Source of the DNA: RPQJ01 sp041910015
GTDB taxonomy: Bacteria; Pseudomonadota; Gammaproteobacteria; Steroidobacterales; Steroidobacteraceae
DNA: 45,204 nt
NCBI GenBank assembly: GCA_041910015.1
Contig: JAYRRR010000009.1
Coordinates: 1 to 45,204 of the forward strand
Direction: 5' to 3'
The notes beneath the pieces are model-generated. The model had not been told where the DNA came from and did not search any database. It saw only the letters and a program-made list of their open reading frames with translations. Positions 8,513-16,117 of this stretch are shown piece after piece (the stretch's first letter is position 1; the number at the start of each line of letters is the position of its first letter). A program made the position numbers and the translations under genes.

Positions 8513-9172
8513 ATGTCCATGTACCCGAACGTCCGTTTCCTGACCAGCGCCAACCGGCTCGGCCAGTTGCCGCCCGACCAGGGCGTCGAGGTGGCCATGG
8601 CCGGTCGTTCGAACGCGGGCAAGTCGAGCGCCATCAACGCGATCACGCAACGCAAGGGGCTCGCCCGCACCAGCAAGAGTCCCGGCGCGACGCGATTGCT
8701 GAACTTCTTCGAGCTGGAACCGGAGCGTCGACTCGTCGACCTGCCCGGCTACGGTTTCGCCCGGGTGTCGGGCGAAGTGCGCGAGCACTGGGGCACGCTG
8801 CTGCGCGGTTACTTCGCCCGGCGTGAATCGCTGCGCGGGACGGTCATCGTCATGGACGTGCGCCACCCGCTCACGGAGCACGACCTTGCCATGCTCGCCC
8901 TCGCCTCGAGCCGCGGACTGCCGGTCCACGTCCTGCTGACCAAGGCCGACAAGCTCGGGCGCGGCGCGGCGGCCGGTGCCTTGCAGGCCGTCCGGCGCAA
9001 ACTGCCACGCGACGGCACGGTCACGGTGCAACTCTTCTCCGCACACGCCGGCGATGGCGTGGTCGAAGCGCGCGCCGCGCTGGAGGCGCTGCTCGACGGA
9101 CGACGGAAAAAAGAAACCCCGGCGGGACCAGCGGATCCGGCCGGGGCAAATCAACCCGGTATTGGGGGATGA
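8513..9172 (+). CDS. engB: Ribosome biogenesis GTPase EngB (YihA/YsxC)
   Basis: This 219-residue protein is a single TRAFAC GTPase domain. The P-loop reads GRSNAGKSS (about residues 31-39), switch I carries the T of KSPGATR, the G3 motif is DLPGYGFA (about 77) and the G4 motif is TKAD (about 143). PGYGFA is diagnostic of EngB. It helps assemble the large ribosomal subunit. Two ATGs lie two codons apart (8513 and 8519), and either could be used. Its 3' end converges with the minus-strand unit, and the terminator of the small-RNA candidate lies within its last codons. The C-terminal tail is Pro/Gly/Ala-rich and probably disordered. Confidence 0.95.
   Translation: MSMYPNVRFLTSANRLGQLPPDQGVEVAMAGRSNAGKSSAINAITQRKGLARTSKSPGATRLLNFFELEPERRLVDLPGYGFARVSGEVREHWGTLLRGYFARRESLRGTVIVMDVRHPLTEHDLAMLALASSRGLPVHVLLTKADKLGRGAAAGALQAVRRKLPRDGTVTVQLFSAHAGDGVVEARAALEALLDGRRKKETPAGPADPAGANQPGIGG
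9107..9146 (-). terminator. Rho-independent terminator on the minus strand
   Basis: On the minus strand CCCCGGC (9146-9140) pairs with GCCGGGG (9123-9117), and the stem is followed directly by TTTCTTTTTT (9116-9107). A GC-rich stem with a T-tract is the classical intrinsic terminator. It lies inside the last codons of engB on the other strand and faces the direction of polA transcription. It would end the small RNA proposed here and any read-through from the two outer-membrane protein genes. Confidence 0.8.
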
Positions 9173-9227
9173 CCGGGCACGTGTTGCGCCCAGGGAGGTA
9201 GGCCAACACGGAGCGTCGTGGACGCTC
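9107..9227 (-). ncRNA. Candidate small RNA in the polA-engB interval (Spot 42/ErsA position)
   Basis: On the minus strand, reading from 9227 down, four stems follow each other with almost no spacer: GAGCGTC/GACGCTC with a 3-base loop (9227-9211), GTGTTG/CAACAC (9209-9181), CCCGGT/ACCGGG (9177-9155) and the terminator (9146-9107). The loops of the second and third stems are C-rich (CTACCTCCC and CATCCCCCAA), so they could pair with G-rich ribosome binding sites. An ECF-sigma-like promoter lies just upstream (9261-9234), predicting a transcript of about 120 bases. Spot 42 of E. coli (109 nt) and ErsA of Pseudomonas (about 130 nt) are transcribed in the polA direction from this same interval. 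Identity by sequence is not shown. A processed 3' UTR of the barrel-gene mRNA is the alternative. Confidence 0.6.
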
Positions 9228-9233
9228 GGGAGT

Positions 9234-9261
9234 TGAGACCGGGCCACCTCGTGAAAGTTCC
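9234..9261 (-). promoter_or_regulatory. Possible RpoE/AlgU-type promoter for the small RNA
   Basis: On the minus strand GGAACTT (9261-9255) is followed after 16 bases by TCTCA (9238-9234). The RpoE/AlgU consensus is GAACTT, 16-17 bases, then TCTGA or a close variant, so this is a full -35 match and a 4 of 5 -10 match at the right spacing. Transcription would start near 9227, at the first stem of the RNA candidate. ErsA of Pseudomonas is known to depend on this sigma factor. The segment also lies within a GGGCCAC/GTGGCCC inverted repeat (9241-9272). Confidence 0.45.
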
Positions 9262-9321
9262 GCGCGTGGCCCGATCTCTGCAACCCGGGGCCCGTGATCC
9301 TTGCGGGTCAAGGGCTTGCGA

Positions 9322-9879
9322 TCAGAAAAACGTCCAGGTCACGCCGAGCGACACCATGTCGACGGTGTCGGCATCGGAGATGTCGAAACGCTCGTACTCG
9401 GCGCGCACGCCGAGACCCCAGACGCGGAACTGCGCGCCGACGCCGTAGGTCAGGTCCGTGCCGTCGTCGCTGGCGTTCACGCCGAGACCGGGTGCCTTCA
9501 GATCGGCCTCCCAGTCGATCGCGCCAACGCGCGCGAACAGGTCGACCGGACCGATGGGCACGAAGCCGACCGCCGACAGCGACAGTCCGCTCACGTCCGC
9601 CTCGAGCTTCTCGCCGGCAACGTGATCGTCGCCCGACCCGAGGTCGACATAGTTCGCCTCGACCGACAGCCAGTCGAGGAACCGCCAGCCGGCGATCGCC
9701 TTGAAGCCGGTGCTGTCGGCGTCGAAGCTGAAGTCCTGACCCTCGAACGTCTCGTCGTAGCTCACACCGCTCTGCCCGACGCTCGCGCCGAGATAGATGC
9801 CGTTGTCGACCGCGTAGGCGGGCGCTGTGGCGAGTCCCAGGATCGCGGCCGCGGCCAGTACAGGAATCTTGCGCATCAT
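9322..9879 (-). CDS. Outer-membrane beta-barrel protein, small (OmpA/OmpW-like fold)
   Basis: The 185-residue product has a Sec signal peptide (cleavage near AYA-VDN). The mature part has alternating hydrophobic and polar residues in strands ending in aromatic residues (GIYLGASVG, GFKAIAGWRFLDW, LSAVGFVPIG, YGVGAQFRVWG, VSLGVTWTFF). The final Phe is the usual outer-membrane insertion signal. It fits the eight-stranded porin-like barrels of the OMP_b-brl type. Two ATGs sit side by side at 9879 and 9876, and the AGGAG site favours the second. It lies 12 bases after a similar barrel gene, so the two are probably co-transcribed. No specific function can be given. Confidence 0.82.
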   Translation of the reverse strand: MMRKIPVLAAAAILGLATAPAYAVDNGIYLGASVGQSGVSYDETFEGQDFSFDADSTGFKAIAGWRFLDWLSVEANYVDLGSGDDHVAGEKLEADVSGLSLSAVGFVPIGPVDLFARVGAIDWEADLKAPGLGVNASDDGTDLTYGVGAQFRVWGLGVRAEYERFDISDADTVDMVSLGVTWTFF

Positions 9880-9891
9880 CGTGCTCCTTGC

Positions 9892-10491
9892 TTACTTGCC
9901 GAATTCCCAACGGAAGCCGACGCCGTAGGTCTCGGCGTCGTCCGCGAAATCGCCCTGCACGCCCAGGCCAACGTGGTCGGTGATGAACCACAGCGCCCCG
10001 ACACCAAACGAGGTGTCGTCACCGGAATCGGACAGGTCGACGTAGTTGATCGAGCCCTCCAGCTCGAGCGCGGCCACGGGGCGAGCCCGGATGCCGACGC
10101 CGAGCTCATAGCCGTCGTCGTCGGCGTCGAAGCCGAAGCCGCGGCCCGAGGCGTCCGCCTCGACCTCGGTGTAGCCGACCCGGCCGAAGAGATCCATGGT
10201 CGGCGCGAACGACCAGGCATACCCGCCACCGATCGCGAACTGCCGGGCGTCGATGTCGACGCTGGCGATCGAGACGCTCTGGTCCACGTAACGGCCATAG
10301 ACGAACCAGTTCTCGGCAATCTCGAGCGACCCGCGCAGCAGGAATCCGTCCAGGTCCTTGTCGACGCCGTCGATGTCCGTCGTGACGTAGGCGAGGTCGG
10401 CGTAGGTGTAGCTGAGGCCTTCGGCCCGAGAGGCGATCAGGGGACACAACGCCAGCGTGGCCGCGACCATACCCAGCAGAGGTTTCCGCAT
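9892..10491 (-). CDS. Outer-membrane beta-barrel protein, small
   Basis: This 199-residue protein has a signal peptide (about residues 1-23) and repeated amphipathic strands with acidic loops (LSYTYADLAYV, NWFVYGRYVDQS, QFAIGGGYAWSF, MDLFGRVGYTEVEAD, TYGVGFRWEFGK). The loops are rich in Asp and Gly, and a run of Asp residues lies near 130. It resembles the neighbouring barrel gene in length, strand pattern and loop composition, so the two may be a tandem duplication that has diverged. The start is set by AAGGAG eight bases upstream of the ATG. It ends in Lys rather than Phe, with WEF close to the end. Confidence 0.8.
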   Translation of the reverse strand: MRKPLLGMVAATLALCPLIASRAEGLSYTYADLAYVTTDIDGVDKDLDGFLLRGSLEIAENWFVYGRYVDQSVSIASVDIDARQFAIGGGYAWSFAPTMDLFGRVGYTEVEADASGRGFGFDADDDGYELGVGIRARPVAALELEGSINYVDLSDSGDDTSFGVGALWFITDHVGLGVQGDFADDAETYGVGFRWEFGK

Positions 10492-10630
10492 GCAGGACTC
10501 CTTGGAAGATTGACTTGGTGAAAATGCTACAGACTGTCACCCAAGGAAGACAGCCGGAAAATGCATAGTCTGCGAACTGTGTTGTGCTGTAGCAACGAGG
10601 GCTTGCAATCGCGCCCAAGGTTGGCCCGGG

Positions 10631-13417
10631 TCAGTGTGCCTCGTCCCAGTTGCGGCCAACGCCCGCCTCGACCTTGAGGGGGACCTGGAGTTCGGCCGCG
10701 GCGGTCATGTGCCCGGCGAGCTCGCGTGCCACGGCCTCTGCGTGGTCTTCGCCGACTTCGAGCACCAGTTCGTCGTGCACCTGCATCAGCAGCCGCGCCC
10801 CGGGCACGCCGGCGAGCCAGCGATGCACGTCGATCATCGCCCGCTTGATGATGTCGGCGGCCGTGCCCTGCATCGGCGCATTGATTGCGCTGCGCTCGGC
10901 ATACGATCGCAGGGCGGCGTTGCGCGAGCGGATGTCGGGCAGGTAGAGCCGGCGGCCGAACACGGTCGTGACGAAGCCCTGCTCGCGCGCCATCTGGCGC
11001 GTGTCGTCCATGTACCGCTTCACGCCCGGATAACGTGCGAAGTACCGCTCGACGTATTGCTGCGCCGCGCCCCGCTCGATGCCGAGCTGGCGCGCGAGAC
11101 CGAAGGCGGACATGCCGTAGATCAGGCCGAAGTTGATCGCCTTGGCCGCTCGCCGCTGTTCCGCCGTCACCTGGTCGCGGGCGTCGACGCCGAAGACTTC
11201 GGCGGCCGTCGCCTGGTGGATGTCCTCGTTGGCGGCGAACGCTTCCCGCAGGCCGGCGTCGCCGGAGAGGTGTGCCATGATCCGCAGTTCGATCTGCGAG
11301 TAGTCGGCCGCGATCAGCACGTGCCCCGGCGGCGCGACGAAGGCCTGACGGATGCGACGGCCTGCGGGCGTGCGGATCGGGATGTTCTGCAGGTTCGGGT
11401 CGGTCGACGAGAGCCGGCCGGTCGCCGCCACGGCCTGGTGATACGACGTGTGGACGCGTCCCGTGCGGGGATTGACCTGCTCCGGCAACCTGTCGGTGTA
11501 GGTCGAGCGCAGCTTCGCGAGCCCGCGATAGTCCATGATCACGCGCGGCAGTTCGTAGCCCTCGGCGAGTTCTTCGAGGACGTCCTCGGCCGTCGAAGGC
11601 TGTCCGGACGGCGTCTTGCGCTTGACCGGCAGGCCGAGCTGGCCGAACAGCACGTCCTGCAGCTGCTTCGGTGATTCGACGTTGAACGGACGGCCGGCGA
11701 TCTCGTGTGCGCGCCGCTCGAGATCGACGAGGCCCCTGGCGAGCTCCTGGCTCTGGCGCCTGAGCATCGACGCGTCGACGAGCACGCCGCAGTGTTCCAT
11801 CTCGAGCAGCACCGGGACGAGTGGCTGTTCGATTTCCGCGTAGAGCTGCGCGAGACCCGGCGTTGCCTGCAGCCGCGGCCACAGCGTCCGGTGAAGTCGC
11901 AGCGCGACGTCGGCATCCTCGGCGGAGTATTCGCCGGCCGCTTCGACGCCCACCTCGTTGAATGCGATCTGCTTGGCGCCCTTGCCCGCCACGTCCTCGT
12001 AGTGGATCGTCTCGACGCCCAGATAGAGCCGCGCAATCGAATCGAGGTCGTGGCGCGTCGCCGTGCTGTTGAGCACATACGATTCGAGCATCGAATCGAA
12101 ACGCATGCCCCGCAGCTCGATGCCGTGATTGCGCAGTACGTGCGCGTCGTACTTGAGATGGTGGCCGAGCTTGCCCTTGCGCTCGTCTTCGAGCAGCGGC
12201 TGCAGCCGGCGCAGCACGTCGGCGCGGTCGAGCTGCTCCGGCGCGCCCGGGCCGGTGTGCGCGAGCGGCACGTAGGCGGCGTGACCGGGCTCGACCGCAA
12301 ACGACACGCCGACGATTTCCGCCCGCATGTAGTCGAGCGAACTGGTTTCGGTGTCGAACGAGATCAGTTCGGCGTCCTGCAGCATGCCGAGCCAGTGCTC
12401 GAACCGTGCCGCCGTCAGCACGAGCTCGTAGTGGCGGCCGGGGGCCCAGCCGGGCGCCGGCGCCGCGACGGGAGCCGCGGCGGCATCACCGGGCGCAGCC
12501 GTGAGCGGCGCCGCGAGCGAACGGCTGAATTCCCCGCGCGCGACGTCGACGTCCCCGCCCGCGACGGTGTCGAGTCCCTTCAGCAGCGAGCGCAGCTCGA
12601 GCCGCGTGTACAACTCGCGCAGTTTCGCCGTGTCGGGCGCGCCCAGCCGCAGGTCCGCCGGGCCGAAAGGCAATTCGACGTCGCACCGGATGCGCGCGAG
12701 CCGACGCGAGAGCGCGAGATCCGCGTGCGAGGCGCGCAGGCTTTCGCCGACCTTGCCCTCGATGCGGTCCTGGTGCGCGAGCAGGCTGTCGAGCGTGTCG
12801 TATTCGTTGAGCCACCTGGCCGCGGTCTTCGGTCCGACCTTCGGTACGCCGGGAATGTTGTCGGAGCTGTCGCCGACGAGGGCGAGGTAGTCGACGATCT
12901 GCTCGGGGTAGACGTCGAACTTGAGCTTCACGCCGGCGCGGTCGAGCGACGAGTTGGTCATCGTGTTGACGAGCGTGATCTGCTCGGTGACGAGCTGCGC
13001 CATGTCCTTGTCGCCAGTCGACACCAGCACGCTCATGCCGCGGGCTGCGGCCTGTTGCGCCAGGGTGCCGATGACGTCGTCCGCCTCCACGCCGGGAATG
13101 CGCAGCAGCGGCAGGCCGAGCGCCTCGACTGCGGCGACGAGCGGTTCGACCTGCACGCGCAGGTCGTCGGGCATCGGCGGACGGTGGGCCTTGTACTCGG
13201 CGAACAGGTCGTCGCGGAATGTCCTGCCAGGTGCGTCGAAGACGACCGCGACGTGCTGCGGAGCCTGCTCGCGCAGCAGGCGATGCAGCATGTTCAGCAC
13301 GCCGAGCACTGCGCCGGTCGGCTCGCCGCGCGAGTTCGTCAGCGGCGGCAGCGCGTGAAAGGCTCGATAGAGATACGACGAGCCGTCGACGAGGACCAGT
13401 GTGTCGGCGTCAACCAC
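10631..13417 (-). CDS. polA: DNA polymerase I
   Basis: The full three-domain enzyme is present in 928 residues, the usual length. The N-terminal 5' nuclease domain starts LVLVDGSSYLYRAFHALP and contains GVEADDVIGTLA and GDKDMAQLV. The 3'-5' proofreading domain has intact acidic motifs: FDTETSS (about 354), LKYDAHVL and the SAEDADVA segment. The polymerase domain has motif A DYSQIELR (about 704), motif B KAINFGLIYG (about 764) and motif C VHDELVLEV (about 882). It fills Okazaki and repair gaps. Translation starts at GTG, overlapping the end of lptM by 8 bases, so polA is coupled to lptM and the thioesterase. The two barrel genes follow downstream. Confidence 0.97.
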   Translation of the reverse strand: MVDADTLVLVDGSSYLYRAFHALPPLTNSRGEPTGAVLGVLNMLHRLLREQAPQHVAVVFDAPGRTFRDDLFAEYKAHRPPMPDDLRVQVEPLVAAVEALGLPLLRIPGVEADDVIGTLAQQAAARGMSVLVSTGDKDMAQLVTEQITLVNTMTNSSLDRAGVKLKFDVYPEQIVDYLALVGDSSDNIPGVPKVGPKTAARWLNEYDTLDSLLAHQDRIEGKVGESLRASHADLALSRRLARIRCDVELPFGPADLRLGAPDTAKLRELYTRLELRSLLKGLDTVAGGDVDVARGEFSRSLAAPLTAAPGDAAAAPVAAPAPGWAPGRHYELVLTAARFEHWLGMLQDAELISFDTETSSLDYMRAEIVGVSFAVEPGHAAYVPLAHTGPGAPEQLDRADVLRRLQPLLEDERKGKLGHHLKYDAHVLRNHGIELRGMRFDSMLESYVLNSTATRHDLDSIARLYLGVETIHYEDVAGKGAKQIAFNEVGVEAAGEYSAEDADVALRLHRTLWPRLQATPGLAQLYAEIEQPLVPVLLEMEHCGVLVDASMLRRQSQELARGLVDLERRAHEIAGRPFNVESPKQLQDVLFGQLGLPVKRKTPSGQPSTAEDVLEELAEGYELPRVIMDYRGLAKLRSTYTDRLPEQVNPRTGRVHTSYHQAVAATGRLSSTDPNLQNIPIRTPAGRRIRQAFVAPPGHVLIAADYSQIELRIMAHLSGDAGLREAFAANEDIHQATAAEVFGVDARDQVTAEQRRAAKAINFGLIYGMSAFGLARQLGIERGAAQQYVERYFARYPGVKRYMDDTRQMAREQGFVTTVFGRRLYLPDIRSRNAALRSYAERSAINAPMQGTAADIIKRAMIDVHRWLAGVPGARLLMQVHDELVLEVGEDHAEAVARELAGHMTAAAELQVPLKVEAGVGRNWDEAH

Positions 13418-13715
13418 CCGGTCCCCCGGGCGTGCCGCCCGGCAGAGGCGGCGGCGGCATGCGGTCGTCGGCGGGTGATGCGGGTCTGGACGCGGGCACG
13501 GCGGGCTTCGGTGCCGGGGCCACTGGAGTTTCGGGTGCGGCGGTCGCCTCGCCCGGCGCCCTCGCGCCGCCCTCGGCCGGCGTTCCGCCGGGGCCGCGGA
13601 TGACGACGTTCGTCGACTTCTCGGGCAGGATCAGCGGGCCCTTGAGTCCGCAGCCGACCAGCGTCGCCGCGAGCAGTGCCGACGTCAGCAGGCGCGCGGA
13701 GCGCTGGTCGGTCAC
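13410..13715 (-). CDS. lptM: LptM-like (YifL) lipopeptide of the LPS translocon
   Basis: A GTG start at 13715 shares bases with the TGA of the thioesterase gene (GTGA) and gives 101 residues. The signal peptide ends in LVGC with Cys22 as the lipidated residue. The mature end reads CGLKGPLILPEKS, which matches the CGLKGPLY-type start of LptM/YifL, the small lipoprotein that helps LptD mature in the outer membrane. E. coli LptM is about 67 residues. This one has a longer tail rich in Pro, Ala and Gly (PPPPLPGGTPGGPGG at the end), probably disordered. It lies between the thioesterase gene and polA with overlaps on both sides. Confidence 0.82.
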   Translation of the reverse strand: MTDQRSARLLTSALLAATLVGCGLKGPLILPEKSTNVVIRGPGGTPAEGGARAPGEATAAPETPVAPAPKPAVPASRPASPADDRMPPPPLPGGTPGGPGG

Positions 13716-14188
13716 TGCGCTTGTCCCAGCGTCGCGACGAGGTGATCGGCTCCGCGGCCCGGCGCTTCGATGACCGACATGGTCAGCCGTGAGACGCAGG
13801 TGAGACGGCCCGCATCGTCCTCGATGCGGATGTCCCACACCTGTGTGCGGCTGCCGAGGTGAACCGGGCGGGTCGTGCCGGTCACTCGACCGGAGCGGAC
13901 CGAGCGCACGTGATTGGCGTTGATTTCCTGACCAACGGCGTAGAACCGCGTCGTGTCGATGCACAGGTTGGCAGCAGTGCTGCCGAGCGTCTCGGCGAGC
14001 GCCACGCTGGCGCCGCCGTGCAGCAGCCCGAACGGCTGGCGCGTCCGCTCGTCGACCGGCATCGAGCCGCGCAGGTAGTCCGGCCCCACTTCCGTGAAGC
14101 GGATGTCGAGGTGGGCGGCGAGGTCTTTGCCGCCGGCGGACAGGCGCTGGACGTCGGCCAGCGTGATGGACTTGAACCAGATGCTCAT
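13712..14188 (-). CDS. PaaI-like hotdog thioesterase
   Basis: The ATG at 14188 gives 158 residues. The longer frame would read through an inverted repeat. The protein has a single hotdog fold with the PaaI/YbdB (4HBT) pattern: the PFGLLHGGASVALAETLGSTAA stretch contains the HGG turn and the catalytic-helix acid, and NHVRSVRSGRVTGTTRPVHLGSRTQVW forms the central strands. Such enzymes hydrolyse acyl-CoA or aryl-CoA thioesters, and a menaquinone or free-standing housekeeping substrate is possible. It is the first gene of the thioesterase-lptM-polA unit and is divergent from the acyl-CoA dehydrogenase gene. Confidence 0.87.
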   Translation of the reverse strand: MSIWFKSITLADVQRLSAGGKDLAAHLDIRFTEVGPDYLRGSMPVDERTRQPFGLLHGGASVALAETLGSTAANLCIDTTRFYAVGQEINANHVRSVRSGRVTGTTRPVHLGSRTQVWDIRIEDDAGRLTCVSRLTMSVIEAPGRGADHLVATLGQAQ

Positions 14189-14198
14189 CACTGCATTA

Positions 14199-14245
14199 TG
14201 GGGTCTGACCCCAATCAAGTTTATCTTGACTGGGGTCAGACCCCA
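14199..14245. repeat. REP-like hairpin element, two GGGGTCTGACCCC units
   Basis: Two 21-base arms (14199-14219 and 14225-14245) are inverted copies with one mismatch, separated by TTTAT. Each arm contains the palindrome GGGGTCWGACCCC followed or preceded by an AATCAAG/CTTGACT extension. The whole folds into a long stem in either strand. It fills the gap between two divergent genes. Further copies of the same arm occur at 17388 and 17464, so this is a dispersed intergenic repeat rather than a terminator made for one gene. Confidence 0.8.
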
Positions 14246-14322
14246 GGGCTCTGTCGCCGCGCGCCCGGGCAGGGCAAAATCGCATGCTGCATAGCACAAA
14301 GCGGCATTTGCCGGAGAACACC

Positions 14323-16110
14323 ATGGCCGACTATCGACCACCGCTGCAGCAGATGCGCTTCACGATCGAGCATCTGGCCGAGTTCCGCGACGTCATCACG
14401 CTGCAGGCGTTCGCGTCGGTCGACGCGGAGACCACGGATGCCGTGCTCGAAGAAGCGGCGAAATTCGCGGGCACGGTGCTCGCGCCGACCAACGTCGTCG
14501 GCGACCGCGCGGGCTGCAAGGTCGTCGATGGGGCGGTGCATGTGCCCGCCGAGCTCACCGCGGCCTATGCGAAGTTCCGCGAGGGCGGCTGGCCGGGCAT
14601 CGCGGCGAACCCGGACTTCGGCGGCCAGGGCCTGCCCAAGACGGTCGCGATCGCATGCGACGAGATGTGGGCGGCGGCGAATGTCGCCTTCGCGCTCTGC
14701 CCGGAGCTCTCGCAGGGCGCCATCCTCGCGCTCGACCGACATGGCTCCGACGCGCTCAGGCAGCAGTATCTCGCCAGGCTCGTCGCGGGCGAGTGGACCG
14801 GGACGATGTGCCTCACGGAACCGCAGGCGGGCTCCGACCTCGCGGCGCTCACGACCCGGGCCGAACCGCAGGCCGACGGCTCGTACCTGCTGACGGGCCG
14901 CAAGATCTTCATCACCTGGGGCGACCACCCGATGACGGAGAACATCGTGCATCTCGTGCTCGCGCGGCTGCCCGGCGCGCCACAGGGCACCAAGGGCATC
15001 TCGCTGTTCCTCGTGCCCAAGTTCATGGTCGGGGACGACGGCGTGCCTGGCGAGCGCAACGACGCCTGGCCGGTCTCGGTCGAGCACAAGATGGGCATTC
15101 ACGCGAGCCCGACCTGCGTGATGGCGTTCGGCGACGGTGGGGGCGCGCGCGGTTTTCTCGTCGGCAAGGAAAACGAGGGCCTGGCCGCGATGTTCACGAT
15201 GATGAACTACATGCGTCTCGGCGTCGGCGCGCAGGGTGTGGGTCTCGCGGACCGCGCTTATCAGGCGGCGGTCGCCTACGCGCGCGAGCGCATCCAGGGT
15301 CGCGCGGCCGGCGAAAAGGGTCGCGTGGCGATCATTCGCCACCCGGATGTCCGTCGCATGCTGTTGCTCATGCGCTCGCTGACTCAGGCGAGCCGTGCCA
15401 TCTGCTACTACGCGGCCTCGTGCCTCGATCGCGGCAACCATGGTGACGCGCCCGAAACCTCGGCGGCGTGGCTGGCGCGCGGCGACCTGATGACGCCGAT
15501 CGCCAAGGCGTTCGCGTCGGAAGTCGGCCAGGAAGTGACCGAGCTCGGCATGCAGGTCCATGGCGGCATGGGTTATGTCGAGGAGACCGGCGTCGCGCAG
15601 TTCTACCGCGACGCGCGCATCGCCTCGATCTACGAGGGCACGAACGGGATCCAGGCAGGCGACCTCGTGGGCCGCAAGCTGCTGCGCGATGGCGGCGCGA
15701 CGGTGTCGGCGTTCGTCACCGACATGCGCGGCGTCGACGCCCCGCTCGCGAACGCGGGCGAGGAGCTGGCGGCGGTGCGGCTGTGGCTCGCCCGGGGCCT
15801 CGACGAGATCGTCCAGTGCTCGACGCATCTGCTCGCCGGCGAGCGCAAGGACCCGGAGCTTGCCGGCGCCGCGGCGTTCAACTACCTCATGCTGGTCGGC
15901 ACGGTGATCGGCGGCTGGCAGCTCGCGCGCGGTGCGCTCGTGGCCGTCCGCGCGCTCGGGTCGGATGCGCCGGATGTGGCGTTCCACAGGACGCAGGTGC
16001 TGCTGGCGAGGTTCTACGCCGAGCACGTCATGCCGCGCGTGGTCGCCTGCGGTACCGCCGTGCGCGCCGGCAGCGCCACGGTCATGGCGCTGACCGCCGA
16101 CCAGTTCTGA
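14323..16110 (+). CDS. Acyl-CoA dehydrogenase, long form with C-terminal extension (DmdC/FadE-like)
   Basis: The ATG at 14323 is chosen because GGAG lies 7 bases upstream. The product is 595 residues. It begins with the short extra N-terminal segment of this subfamily (DYRPPLQQMRFTIEHL). The FAD-binding ACAD core follows, with CLTEPQAGSDLAAL near 165 and GRKIFITWGDH. The catalytic-base motif IYEGTNGIQ gives Glu438. The last 120 or so residues form the added helical domain seen in 3-methylmercaptopropionyl-CoA dehydrogenase and related enzymes. The exact acyl-CoA is not evident. UbiC starts 7 bases after its stop, so the genes are probably transcribed together. Confidence 0.93.
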   Translation: MADYRPPLQQMRFTIEHLAEFRDVITLQAFASVDAETTDAVLEEAAKFAGTVLAPTNVVGDRAGCKVVDGAVHVPAELTAAYAKFREGGWPGIAANPDFGGQGLPKTVAIACDEMWAAANVAFALCPELSQGAILALDRHGSDALRQQYLARLVAGEWTGTMCLTEPQAGSDLAALTTRAEPQADGSYLLTGRKIFITWGDHPMTENIVHLVLARLPGAPQGTKGISLFLVPKFMVGDDGVPGERNDAWPVSVEHKMGIHASPTCVMAFGDGGGARGFLVGKENEGLAAMFTMMNYMRLGVGAQGVGLADRAYQAAVAYARERIQGRAAGEKGRVAIIRHPDVRRMLLLMRSLTQASRAICYYAASCLDRGNHGDAPETSAAWLARGDLMTPIAKAFASEVGQEVTELGMQVHGGMGYVEETGVAQFYRDARIASIYEGTNGIQAGDLVGRKLLRDGGATVSAFVTDMRGVDAPLANAGEELAAVRLWLARGLDEIVQCSTHLLAGERKDPELAGAAAFNYLMLVGTVIGGWQLARGALVAVRALGSDAPDVAFHRTQVLLARFYAEHVMPRVVACGTAVRAGSATVMALTADQF

Positions 16111-16117
16111 TCGACCC

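Noticed and set aside
9181..9310. 6S RNA or another housekeeping RNA on either strand.
   Set aside because: No match to remembered conserved stretches; the size, terminator and position fit an sRNA of the Spot 42/ErsA position better.
11705..13603. 632-codon plus-strand frame opposite polA.
   Set aside because: polA is complete on the other strand with all motifs.
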